A stretch of DNA of 64,000 bases from Pantoea sp. GD03673 (GCF_029844725.1 NZ_JAOCKJ010000012.1:1-64000), one strand, 5' to 3'; shown: positions 43,422-51,911, counted from the stretch's first letter. Numbers and translations are program-made. The notes: generated by a model not told the origin, from the letters alone.

Positions 43422-44672
43422 ATGGTTGCCAGGTATAAGAAGAGCCTTGAACAATTCACTACAATGCTTCATATCATCAAGACGCAAAAAAATTTGTCGG
43501 CAGGAGCAATCGTAGACTTCCAATTAATGCTTTTGAAGAAAATTAAAGAGGCAGAAAAATCGATTATCCGTACAAAAGGAATGGTAAAAAAACTACGCCT
43601 AGAAAAAGCGAATGACAGGCCGACTAGAGATCGCTCAAAAGAAATAACAGTACTCATAAAAAAACTTGATGAAAAAATGGAGGGGTATAGATATATCATC
43701 TATATATGGAAGATGTATGGAGATAGCATTGCGTTTCATTTTTGCGATAAATATGCAATAAAACATTTTCTATATGATGAACATTATCATGTAAAGGAGA
43801 CTGCCGGATTCATCTCTGGAAAAAAAGGCATTAAATCGGAAATAATGCTGCTTAAAGTAGCAGCTCAAAATAATGTGCCTGCTGTGCTTTGTGATCTTAC
43901 AAATACGTTAAGACATGGCGATGTATGCCTGCTGGGTCATAATGATCCCTTTCCTATTGAAGTTAAAACATCAAGTAAACTGAATGATAGAGGTGAAAAA
44001 CAGCTTAAAAAAATTGATGAGCTAAATGGCTTTTTCATAAAAGATGAGGCTGAAAATTTTCGAGGTATAGGGCCTGTATTACGACGCGAACATATAGGGA
44101 AAGAACAGTTTCACTTGCAAGCCATTAATAAATGTATAAGTAAGTCCTATGAAGAAGGCACTAGCTATGTCTCACCAGAGAGCGGAGTTCACTATCTTGC
44201 CATAACAAAATTCAAACAAGAAGTTTTTGACCAGATTCGTGGTAAATATATTCAAGCGTTCAATTTAAACGAGTTCAAGAGAGAAATGAGTTGGCACCCC
44301 TATACGCCTTTTCAACTTTCTCTAAGTCCTGAACATGTATTTAACTTCACAAATGGAAATTTAAGTATATTTATTCTTCTCGACTTGCAAGTCATAAAAA
44401 GAAGATTTAAGAAAAATGGGCTACATATAATTTTTTTACAAGATGACCGTTGGTTTGCTCAAATATCAGCAAAAGGGAATATTTTGGACGGAGGGTTTAG
44501 GGTATCAGTGCAATCCTTTTTAAGGATTGTGTTTGAGTTCCAGAGTTTGACGTGGGCAATAAAACAGCATAAGAAACACTTAGATTTTTTTATGGAAAAT
44601 ATAGGTGAAAGTGGTAGAGAAATGGAAATTCCGCCTGACTGGATTACAGTTACAGACCCTATCCCCATGTAA
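43422..44672 (+). CDS. AT-rich gene, candidate PD-(D/E)XK nuclease (defence)
   Basis: 416 residues from ATG 43422 (AAAGGGAGC upstream). The segment is much lower in G+C than the flanks. The first 85 residues are a basic coiled coil. D167 (LRHGDVCLL) and E180-V-K182 (PFPIEVKTSSK) with the following helix form a PD-(D/E)XK site with normal spacing. The C-terminal 230 residues are alpha/beta with no motif seen. It stands alone with no partner gene. Like the gene at 19948 it is a likely accessory defence gene, but the two share no visible similarity beyond the active-site pattern. Confidence 0.6.
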   Translation: MVARYKKSLEQFTTMLHIIKTQKNLSAGAIVDFQLMLLKKIKEAEKSIIRTKGMVKKLRLEKANDRPTRDRSKEITVLIKKLDEKMEGYRYIIYIWKMYGDSIAFHFCDKYAIKHFLYDEHYHVKETAGFISGKKGIKSEIMLLKVAAQNNVPAVLCDLTNTLRHGDVCLLGHNDPFPIEVKTSSKLNDRGEKQLKKIDELNGFFIKDEAENFRGIGPVLRREHIGKEQFHLQAINKCISKSYEEGTSYVSPESGVHYLAITKFKQEVFDQIRGKYIQAFNLNEFKREMSWHPYTPFQLSLSPEHVFNFTNGNLSIFILLDLQVIKRRFKKNGLHIIFLQDDRWFAQISAKGNILDGGFRVSVQSFLRIVFEFQSLTWAIKQHKKHLDFFMENIGESGREMEIPPDWITVTDPIPM

Positions 44673-45200
44673 AAGTAAACACTTTTTTGTGTCTGCTTTT
44701 TCCTATTGTTAACAACTGCTTTTAGCATAAAGCGCACCGTTAATTTATTTAAACTGAATGATGCTGCGCATAGTGCTCATCTGCGGGCTTGTTAACCTTG
44801 AGATATCGATCGTGCTACAGCATAAGTAAAATCACAGGATAAATTTGTTCTGTCCCGGTTTTGCTTTGTACATATAAGAATGCTCACCCGGCACCGGCAG
44901 CACTCCACACATCGCATAAATTCTAAGTAAAAATTTCGGGTTGACCATAATAATACCCCTGTAAACTAAATTTTGGCGGTTTGGTTATGCGGTATCGAGC
45001 GTACTGAAATGCACCACCAGCACTGCGCTTGTCATTCACTGATACAGCCTCCAGCCAGTTTAGGCATGCGCCATTCACCCCCGGAATCGTCTCTAAAACG
45101 CGCTTATACCTGCTAATAATGGCGATATTTAAACCATTAACACTTGTGCGAATTATACAATCCTTAGAATTGCTTGTAGTTAATACAAGCGGAGCAGTAT
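44673..45200. other. 528-base non-coding region
   Basis: No supported ORF. It contains one Chi site (45014), a TTGACC/TAAACT pair at about 44941-44967 with short spacing, and CCTTAGAATTGC at 45161, a 12-mer that recurs at 51569 before the minus-strand gene there. The right end must hold the promoter for the gene at 45201. Confidence 0.5.
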
Positions 45201-45608
45201 ATGGAGCAAAAGGTAAGCAGTATAGAGGTGGCCGATCTGTTGATTCGCAGGAAGGACTACATGACAGTGGCCGAAGTCACTAAGCTGGTGGAAACAGAAT
45301 ACCCGCACCTGTTGGTTAACACCGGCATTATCTCGAATATCCTGCGCTCCTTTGTCCGTTCGCCGTTCGCACAATGCCGGGTACATCCCGATGCCTATCC
45401 CCGGCAGTATCGCCTGGAGGCCATGAACGGCTACATCTTCAAGGTGCGGGGAAGAAAGGATCTGAATTACGACTCGCTGTGTGTGGAAAGCGCCACAAAG
45501 CGTGTGCTGCAGAAAAAGGAAATGGAACAGCTGTCGGTATGCGCGCTGGCGCGGCAACTGATGGATATGTGCAGACGGGGAAGGATGGAAAATGCCCCGC
45601 TCATGTGA
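45201..45608 (+). CDS. small winged-helix-like regulator candidate
   Basis: 135 residues. Residues 5-55 fit a helix-turn-helix domain: SSIEVADLLIRRKDYMTVAEVTKLVETEY, then LVNTGIISNILRSFVRS. A basic region with RQYRLEAMNGYIFKVRGRKDL follows. P1 has its late promoter activator gene (lpa) a short distance upstream of pacA; this gene is in about that place but separated from pacA by the partition genes, so it is a candidate for that role. A GCCCCG/CGGGGC hairpin overlaps its stop. Confidence 0.5.
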   Translation: MEQKVSSIEVADLLIRRKDYMTVAEVTKLVETEYPHLLVNTGIISNILRSFVRSPFAQCRVHPDAYPRQYRLEAMNGYIFKVRGRKDLNYDSLCVESATKRVLQKKEMEQLSVCALARQLMDMCRRGRMENAPLM

Positions 45609-45623
45609 ACGGGGCAGAGCGGC

Positions 45624-46166
45624 TTAGCCTGAAACTCTGTGGCGTTGCAGCTTTAAGGCACTTGATGTGACACCTTTGGGTGCTTCTTCTACGCGCTTGG
45701 ATGAATTGTCATCCGGATTATGAGTAACGCTAACCGCCTCCGGCTGACTCTCGGCCTGTGCTGGTTGAGCGGCTTCGCTGGAAGGCTTCTCGGCCTGTAC
45801 CTGTTGAGCCTTTTCAGCTGGTGGCGCTGCAACGACAGCGGCTGCTGGTTCTGCCACTGGTGCCTGTACCGGCTGCATACCCGGCGTCGGTGGAGTGGTT
45901 TCACCCAGCGTGACGCTGATTAGCGAAAGCAGGCGCTGCAGCCGTTCGCGCTTGGTCATGGTCATGAACGTATCAGCATACGTCTCTTCCATCAGCGCGA
46001 GGATTGGCGCAAGGCCCATCATTTCGACTGCATATCCCGATCGAATGACGTTAATCACAAAGGCACGCTTTGCGGGATTCGTCTTCAGCTTGTTGTAGTC
46101 TTCGAGCATAGAGCGGCTGAACAGCCCGCCTTCCTCCAGCCCGGTAAATTTAATCACCTGTGCCAT
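45624..46166 (-). CDS. parR: ParR/StbB-like partition adaptor
   Basis: 180 residues, two bases after the ParM-like gene stop in the same operon. Residues 1-95 are helical with AKRAFVINVIRSGYAVEMMG and MTKRERLQRLLSLISVTLGE, suitable for a DNA-binding adaptor. The remaining 85 residues are a low-complexity Pro/Ala/Gln/Glu tail. ParM-type actins always work with a small adaptor encoded next door, which links the filament to the centromere. The call rests on position; the sequence itself is not diagnostic. It is longer than R1 ParR (117) because of the tail. Confidence 0.6.
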   Translation of the reverse strand: MAQVIKFTGLEEGGLFSRSMLEDYNKLKTNPAKRAFVINVIRSGYAVEMMGLAPILALMEETYADTFMTMTKRERLQRLLSLISVTLGETTPPTPGMQPVQAPVAEPAAAVVAAPPAEKAQQVQAEKPSSEAAQPAQAESQPEAVSVTHNPDDNSSKRVEEAPKGVTSSALKLQRHRVSG

Positions 46167-46168
46167 AG

Positions 46169-47296
46169 TTAGCCCTTCTCGTTGGTCCGGCTACGGATAT
46201 CGCTTACAGACGCCGCACTGCTGATATCAGCCAGAATATCGGCCTCAGAGGCCTGCAGCGCCAGATAGACGCCACGCGCAATAGCCATTTCAGGGTTATT
46301 CGGCACAACCACAACATCATGCCAGCCAGCGGTGTGATCGGTCAGTCCTGACAGCTTGCCAGCGATGTAGTTAGCACCGCCGCCAACAACCAGAACAACG
46401 TCAACATCGCGGGTATTACGGTGCAGCGCACGCACGTCCTGCCAGATTTTCTCTGCCAGTTCAGATGCGGCCTGATTGATGACTTCACTGATATCAATAC
46501 GCTTCGATTTAGCGCTTTCCAGACGGGAGCCGATATAGCCCTGACGAATGATGGCATCAACGCTATCAACGCTGAGATCGGATGCACCGAACGATTTACC
46601 CAGCTTTTCTTCAAACTCAGGCAGCAGCGCATGGACACGCTCGATCATCTTCTGAACGCCGTGCTCATAGCTGGCCTTTTTCACAGGCATCAGGTCTTTA
46701 TCAACCAAGGCGATATCACAGGTAAAGCGTCCCAGGTCCACTACCAGCGTCTGCTCAGCGTCAGCCAGCTCCGGATTATCAGCCTGTGCCGAAACGATGG
46801 CAGGAACGGCTTCAGGGAATACTTCGACGTGAATGATGTTAGCCGGTTCGCTGCCGTCGCGGTAATTGGTGACAAGCGTCTTCAGGCTGGCAACCTTCTC
46901 ACGGATACGGGCTTCGTTAATCACACCCATAGCGCTGTAGAACTGATTCACCGGCAACGTTTCACCAATGATCACATCACGCCCGCCGAGGCCAGCACGG
47001 TGCAGTGCATCGGCAATCAGGACGCGGTGAGCGGGTGAGACCTGATAGTTAGGGTCGCAGGTGTCATACAGGTCATAGCCTTTCTTCATGACGGTGTAGG
47101 CGCGCTCTTTGCCGCTGGCATCTGTTGTCAGCCACGTTGACTGTGATTCAGCCGCGAAAGACTGCTGGTGGCCCTCCAGTATCAGTGAAGGGGTAACAGA
47201 GGTGATCCAGCGCCCTGTGCCTTCCTCAGCATAAGTCAGTGCTACGTTGCCAGAGCCTGCGTCTACTGCCACTAAAACAGCTTTATTCTTAGTCAT
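46169..47296 (-). CDS. parM: ParM/StbA-like actin-type segregation ATPase
   Basis: 375 residues on minus. The actin fold motifs are present: phosphate 1 VAVDAGSGNVALTY near residue 8, phosphate 2 LVVDLGRFTCDIALV near 190 and the adenosine motif VLVVGGGANYIAGKL near 300. The filament pushes plasmid copies apart. R1-type systems place the centromere upstream of parM; here the 185 bases up to pacA hold CAGTGGTTAATTTC (47308), GGTTTTGTCC/GGACCAAAAC arms and two TGATCA sites. P1 itself uses a ParA/ParB system, so this partition module is different. Confidence 0.85.
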   Translation of the reverse strand: MTKNKAVLVAVDAGSGNVALTYAEEGTGRWITSVTPSLILEGHQQSFAAESQSTWLTTDASGKERAYTVMKKGYDLYDTCDPNYQVSPAHRVLIADALHRAGLGGRDVIIGETLPVNQFYSAMGVINEARIREKVASLKTLVTNYRDGSEPANIIHVEVFPEAVPAIVSAQADNPELADAEQTLVVDLGRFTCDIALVDKDLMPVKKASYEHGVQKMIERVHALLPEFEEKLGKSFGASDLSVDSVDAIIRQGYIGSRLESAKSKRIDISEVINQAASELAEKIWQDVRALHRNTRDVDVVLVVGGGANYIAGKLSGLTDHTAGWHDVVVVPNNPEMAIARGVYLALQASEADILADISSAASVSDIRSRTNEKG

Positions 47297-47307
47297 TTAA
47301 TTTTATC

Positions 47308-47424
47308 CAGTGGTTAATTTCATACTGCGAACGAGCAATCAAAGTACCACATATTCCGGTTTTGTCCATTAGTAAGGGACCAAAACGGCGCGTTAGCTGC
47401 GATAGTGATCATTAATGTGATCAC
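47308..47424. promoter_or_regulatory. parM-pacA divergent control region, possible centromere
   Basis: It contains CAGTGGTTAATTTC (47308-47321, shared with 38262), imperfect inverted arms GGTTTTGTCC and GGACCAAAAC with 9-11 bases between them (about 47356-47386), and two TGATCA hexamers (47406 and 47418) that flank TTAATG symmetrically. Short direct repeats as in R1 parC are not evident. Confidence 0.4.
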
Positions 47425-47427
47425 TGC

Positions 47428-47453
47428 AAATTACAGACTCCATACCATCCCGG
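47428..47453 (+). promoter_or_regulatory. candidate late promoter of pacA-pacB
   Basis: AAATTACAGACTCCATACC followed by ATCCCGG, 30 bases before pacA. Identical over its first 19 bases (apart from A/G choice) to the element before lydA. Two TGATCA sites lie immediately upstream, so Dam methylation could affect it. Confidence 0.6.
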
Positions 47454-47481
47454 TTTATTGGCCTCTTTTGAACGATAAACC

Positions 47482-48756
47482 ATGTCCAAAGTTAACTGGG
47501 ATGACCACAGAAAAGCCTTCATCGAGCAGAAGGCGCAGAACGGGATAACCGTCAAAGAGTACTGTGAGCACTACGGTCTGCCGTTTAACACCGCACGCCG
47601 GGAGCTGAACGGCAAAGCGCTGGCCGCAATGCGTGATCAGGCTGGTGATCACAATCATGATCATTCGAGTGATCACGCTTCTGATCATCAAAATGATCAC
47701 GCCAGGCAAGAAGACCTGATCATCCGTCGTAACGGGCGCAAAGTCAGACACAGCGCGGCTTTAGAGGGGGTGCTGGAACCACGCGCTGACGCAGCAGTCC
47801 AGCCTGGCGGGAAGAAAAAGGCCAATGCTTCACATGCCAAAAAGATCATAAATGCCAGTGATCAGGATTCCGGGCGCCCAAAGCACACTCCGAAGCCCCG
47901 CGGGGAGGGCAAACCGTTTGAGGAAGGACATGAGACTAAGCTGGTGGCCAACCGGCGCGGCTACCCGCGGCCGGAAGATTATGAATCGGCTTTAGAGGTG
48001 CTGGGCGAGGGTGTGGAAGCCAGCGCCATGACGGTGCTGTTTGACTCACTGGCCCACATGGACTTGCTTAAGCGCACCACGGCGCGGGCGGTCGAACTGT
48101 TTGAGCTGGAAGCCGAAAACCTGAAGAAGGGCGGCAAAAAGGATGATGATGAAGGCGGCGGCGGACCGCATCCCATCCTGAAAATGACAAAGCTGATGAT
48201 CGAGGTCGGCTATCTCGTCAATGACCATGCCACACGGGTAGCGGCGATCGCCAGCGGTACCGACAAGAACCGGCGAGACAATGAGAAGCACGCGCTGACG
48301 CATAACGCCGGTGAGGTGATCAGCCGTGCCTACGAACTGCGCGAGGAAAAGGACTGGGATTTACTGCAGACGGCTGAGTACATCGAGCGGCACGGTATCA
48401 AACTGCCTGAGTCACTATCCAAACGCCTTGAAAACGAGCTCAAGAACGCTGAGCCGCCAGTTGATGAGACCGGTGCGGTCACTGAGGACGAACTGGACCG
48501 GGATGCGCGTAAGTTCCGGGAACAACAGGCCACCAGCGCGGCTTTTGTTGAGTCGCGCCGTGCGGAAGTGGCAGCGCTGGTTGATGGCAGCGGATTCGGT
48601 GACGTCCAGGCGGACGGAGAGAACCGCGCCGGCGAAACAGCGGGTGAGGGTAATCTCAGTGGCAACTTTGACTATATGGCCACTGCGGAGCTGTACGGAG
48701 ACGATGACGATATCCCGCCTGATATAGACGTCATACAGGGTGAGGACGACGCCTGA
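47482..48756 (+). CDS. pacA: small terminase subunit (PacA-like)
   Basis: 424 residues (P1 PacA about 448). The N-terminal helix-turn-helix (GITVKEYCEHYGLPFNTARRELNG) is suited to pac binding. Residues 50-80 are an unusual Asp-His-rich run (DHNHDHSSDH...), which is what the overlapping TGATCA pac repeats encode. A coiled-coil centre and an acidic C-terminus follow. PacA recognises pac and hands the DNA to the large subunit. The stop overlaps the next start by one base. Confidence 0.9.
   Translation: MSKVNWDDHRKAFIEQKAQNGITVKEYCEHYGLPFNTARRELNGKALAAMRDQAGDHNHDHSSDHASDHQNDHARQEDLIIRRNGRKVRHSAALEGVLEPRADAAVQPGGKKKANASHAKKIINASDQDSGRPKHTPKPRGEGKPFEEGHETKLVANRRGYPRPEDYESALEVLGEGVEASAMTVLFDSLAHMDLLKRTTARAVELFELEAENLKKGGKKDDDEGGGGPHPILKMTKLMIEVGYLVNDHATRVAAIASGTDKNRRDNEKHALTHNAGEVISRAYELREEKDWDLLQTAEYIERHGIKLPESLSKRLENELKNAEPPVDETGAVTEDELDRDARKFREQQATSAAFVESRRAEVAALVDGSGFGDVQADGENRAGETAGEGNLSGNFDYMATAELYGDDDDIPPDIDVIQGEDDA
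47634..47722. promoter_or_regulatory. pac site: seven TGATCA hexamers
   Basis: TGATCA occurs at 47634, 47646, 47658, 47670, 47682, 47694 and 47717. The first six are exactly 12 bases apart, the seventh 23 bases further. P1 pac has seven TGATC(A/G) hexamers within pacA, must be Dam-methylated and is cut there to start headful packaging. Here the cluster lies in the same gene with the same count. The cut point itself is not visible. Confidence 0.85.
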
Positions 48757-50267
48757 TGAGCGGTAAGAAGCGCATAAAGAGCGTCACAACAGACCCGCGC
48801 TGGCGCGACATGGTTATCCGCTACCGCTATAACTGGGCGCTGGCCGTCGTTGAGCTGTTTGGCATGATCCCCACCTGGCAGCAGGAAGAGATCATGAACT
48901 CCGTACAGGAGACGGGGAGCCAGACTACCGTGACGTCCGGACACGGTACGGGTAAATCATCCCTGACGGCCATGATGCTGCTGATCTACATGATCATGTA
49001 CCCGGATGCCCGCGTAATCATCGTGGCCAACAAAATCGGGCAGGTTAAGACCGGCGTTTTCAAGTACGTCAAAACCTACTGGGCGAACGCCGCCAGACGT
49101 CACCCGTGGCTTCAAAACTACTTTACCCTGACCGACACTATGTTTTACGAGAAGTCGCGTAAGGGCATCTGGGAGGTGCTCTGTAAGGGCTATCGCTTGG
49201 GAAACGAAGAAGCACTTGCCGGTGAGCACGCCGCACACATTCTGCTGATCCTCGATGAGGCGTCGGGTATCTCTGACAAAGCAATCGCAATCATGCGTGG
49301 GGCGCTGATAGAAGAAGATAACCGCATGCTGATGATGTCGCAGCCTACTCGCCCCAGTGGTTACTTCTATGACTCGCACCATTCGTTAGCCAGACACCCG
49401 GATAACCCTAACGGCTTCTGGAATGCCATTGTCCTCAATTCCGAGGAAGCGCCGCACGTTACCCTGAAATTCATCCGTGAAAAGCTGGTGGAGTACGGGG
49501 GCCGCGATTCACTGGAATACATGGTGAAGGTGCTGGGCCGCTTCCCGCGCAACGTCAGCGGCTATCTGTTGGGGCGTGACGAGTGCGATCGCGCAGCGCG
49601 CCGGAAAGTGTATCTGGAGAAGGGCTGGGGATGGGTGGCCACCGCCGACGTCGGTAACGGGCGCGATAAGTCGATCCTCAACATCTGCAAGGTATCCGGG
49701 TACGGCGATGCGCGCCGCGTCGTGTCGTTTAAGCTACTGGAAATGCCCGGCACAATGGACCCGATCTCGTTCGGTGACTACATCGCCAACGAATGCACCC
49801 AGGAGCGCTATCCGGGCATTACCATTGCAGTAGATGGCGACGGCGTGGGTTCGGGTACGCTCAAGCAGCTGGAGCGCCGGGGCGTTAATGCAATCAGTAT
49901 CCGCTGGGGCCAGCCGCCTTTCAGTAAGAAGGTGAGAGAGCGATTCAAGAATCAACGCGCCTGGTCGAACATCATGGCCGCTGACGCGATCCGGTCGGGC
50001 CGGATGCGCATTGATATGTCACAGCACACGGCAGAGCAGGCCTCAAAGATTCCTTACTTCATGGATGAAATGGGGCGGATCATGATGGTGCCGAAGCCTC
50101 AGATGCGTCAGAAACTAAACATCAAATCGCCTGACCGCTGGGATACTTACTGCTTCATCTTCCTGATTGGCTACCGTCCGGCAGAGGCCGAACTGAGCGA
50201 AGATATGGCTGACTTTACTCAGAGTAAACTGGATGAACTGTCAGAGCTGGACGCGCTGCTTGGCTGA
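48756..50267 (+). CDS. pacB: large terminase subunit (PacB-like)
   Basis: 503 residues (P1 PacB about 494). Walker A TSGHGTGKSS near residue 60, Walker B LLILDEASG near 162, and a C-terminal RuvC-like nuclease with ATADVGNGRD near 295 and IAVDGDGVGSG near 358. It provides both the packaging ATPase and the headful cut. A bidirectional terminator follows. Confidence 0.95.
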   Translation: MSGKKRIKSVTTDPRWRDMVIRYRYNWALAVVELFGMIPTWQQEEIMNSVQETGSQTTVTSGHGTGKSSLTAMMLLIYMIMYPDARVIIVANKIGQVKTGVFKYVKTYWANAARRHPWLQNYFTLTDTMFYEKSRKGIWEVLCKGYRLGNEEALAGEHAAHILLILDEASGISDKAIAIMRGALIEEDNRMLMMSQPTRPSGYFYDSHHSLARHPDNPNGFWNAIVLNSEEAPHVTLKFIREKLVEYGGRDSLEYMVKVLGRFPRNVSGYLLGRDECDRAARRKVYLEKGWGWVATADVGNGRDKSILNICKVSGYGDARRVVSFKLLEMPGTMDPISFGDYIANECTQERYPGITIAVDGDGVGSGTLKQLERRGVNAISIRWGQPPFSKKVRERFKNQRAWSNIMAADAIRSGRMRIDMSQHTAEQASKIPYFMDEMGRIMMVPKPQMRQKLNIKSPDRWDTYCFIFLIGYRPAEAELSEDMADFTQSKLDELSELDALLG

Positions 50268-50379
50268 CCACCAGCAGGCAACCACTATAGTCAGCAATCG
50301 ACTGAAATTTGGTCAGGCCGACTGATTTACGGCCACAAAAAAGGGCGCTTATGCGCCCTTCTGTTTTCCCTGCTGGTGG
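50268..50379. terminator. terminator plus outer inverted Chi pair
   Basis: Inner hairpin AAGGGCGC-TTAT-GCGCCCTT (50341-50360) ends pacB and the converging gene at 50394. It is framed by CCACCAGCAGG (50268) and CCTGCTGGTGG (50369-50379), an 11-base inverted repeat whose arms are both Chi octamers, so RecBCD would meet a Chi whichever side it came from. Confidence 0.7.
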
Positions 50380-50393
50380 CAAAATATTCGTTA

Positions 50394-51473
50394 TTATTTT
50401 TCCTGATTTTTCAGGTTACTTTCCAGCTCGCGCAGGAGGCTGTACATGTTGCGCATATTCTTTCCGGCGCGTGGCTCTTCGCCACCGTAGCGCTTGCGGA
50501 TCTCCGGCATGGTCAGCTGTTCGGTATCGCCTGCAGCAACCTTCTTCTCTAGCAGCGCCCAGTCGTATGCTTCCAGCTTTTCCAGCAGGTCACGGTTTTC
50601 GTCGATTTCAGCCTTGAACAGACGTGCTTCTTGCGCGTCCTTTGCCTTCGCAATCTTCGCCTTTGCCCTGGTCTCAAACTGAGTGCGGCGCGTGTTCACC
50701 GTATAGGCCACAGAAGAACGCTGAGCGGCCAGCTGCTTGCTGTAATCCACGTCTTCCATCGTGTACAGCTTGGCATTCGGCAGTACTGAGCATGCCACAG
50801 GGGAAATCGCGTCGTAAGAGGACGTGTAACCGCCGTTGCTGTTAACGTTCAGCCTGATATCACGCTCTTTGTTCAGCTTTTCACCGTAGATAAGCATGCC
50901 GTGCGCGCCATAACGAAACGATTCGCCCTCGTCTTTTTTGTCGTCGGTGTAGCGCGCAGTCACCTGAATGTCAGAGTAGTTGCTGGTGCGGGCGCGGTAC
51001 ATTGCGCCAGGCGCTGCGGCTTCAAACGCCTTCATTTCGTCTTCCAGTGACATGATGGCACCGGCAGCGAACGGAACCTTGCGCAGCTTGCCGATCTGCT
51101 TCTCATAACGCTTCAGGATATCTTCGCGGGTGTGGTTCGCGGTCGCCGTAGCGCGGAAGCGGTTGATAGTGACGTGCTTCGGCTCAACGATCAGGGTCGG
51201 CACCGGCAGGTAAAGGTTAGTCGTAATAGCGATAGAGCGCGCCTGACGTTTCTCTTCTGCCAGGTCGGCAAAGCTCTGCCAGTCGGCCAGCAGGTGCTCT
51301 GCACGCTGAAAGGTCTTCTTGTCAGTAATAAAGCCAATCGGGCGGCATTCTTCGCCCATAGCGTTTTTATCAATGAAAATCTGGTTGTCCGTGATGAGAG
51401 TCAGCCACTCTTTTTGTACCTGTAGAAAATGTTTATAGCGCTTCTCAAATTCTACATCGCTGAAGTTAGGCAT
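50394..51473 (-). CDS. unknown phage protein
   Basis: 359 residues from ATG 51473 (TTTGGAAT upstream); an ATG at 51506 would add 11 residues. Helical N-terminus (FEKRYKHFLQVQKEWLTLI), a beta-rich middle (RARTSNYSDIQVTARYTDD) and a Lys/Ala-rich helix near 275-320 with AKAKIAKAKDAQEARLFKAEIDENRD. No motif or membrane segment. It is alone, convergent with pacB. CCTTAGAATTGC lies about 100 bases upstream. Not recognised. Confidence 0.6.
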   Translation of the reverse strand: MPNFSDVEFEKRYKHFLQVQKEWLTLITDNQIFIDKNAMGEECRPIGFITDKKTFQRAEHLLADWQSFADLAEEKRQARSIAITTNLYLPVPTLIVEPKHVTINRFRATATANHTREDILKRYEKQIGKLRKVPFAAGAIMSLEDEMKAFEAAAPGAMYRARTSNYSDIQVTARYTDDKKDEGESFRYGAHGMLIYGEKLNKERDIRLNVNSNGGYTSSYDAISPVACSVLPNAKLYTMEDVDYSKQLAAQRSSVAYTVNTRRTQFETRAKAKIAKAKDAQEARLFKAEIDENRDLLEKLEAYDWALLEKKVAAGDTEQLTMPEIRKRYGGEEPRAGKNMRNMYSLLRELESNLKNQEK

Positions 51474-51859
51474 AATTGTATTCCAAAAAATTAATGAGCG
51501 GTGCAAGTCTCTCTGGACTTAATGGTGGCGAATATAGACAGAATCAGTAGACATGTAAAATTAACTCTCCTTAGAATTGCAATAATAAGAATAGTCTGCA
51601 TTGTGCATCTGTCAGATATTTCTGCTGTACACGCTTATTAATGAAACTGTGTGTTCAGGGTTGTGTAACAGGTATCAGGTGCAAAGCGCCTGGGCCAATG
51701 GTCCCGACTGATAATAGTTACCTTTAGCAATCAATTTGCATGCCAAATGATCATATATGAAGGCATGGTGCCGATCACGAACAATAACGTAACGAATTTG
51801 CAAATTTTTCGATTTGGCTACTCTTGCAGGTAGTCGCTGTACAAAAAGTGTCGAAATAT

Positions 51860-51893
51860 GAAACTTTAAATAATAAGTCTTATATAAAGTTTC
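51860..51893. promoter_or_regulatory. lox: lox-like recombination site
   Basis: Arms GAAACTTTAAATA (51860-51872) and TATATAAAGTTTC (51881-51893) are inverted with one mismatch and separated by the asymmetric spacer ATAAGTCT (51873-51880): 13-8-13, the lox architecture. The left arm agrees with loxP at 8 of 13 and the right at 9 of 13, including the central AACTT and ATA/TAT ends. It lies 190 bases before the Cre gene. Confidence 0.85.
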
Positions 51894-51911
51894 CGCTGAT
51901 TCATGTATGCT

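Noticed and set aside
45029-45283. 84-codon open frame before the small HTH-like gene
   Set aside because: It has no ribosome site, mixed composition, and overlaps the start of the better supported gene at 45201.
47600-47730. CRISPR array
   Set aside because: The periodic TGATCA sites have only 12-base steps, lie inside pacA and have no spacer-like units. No other array was seen.
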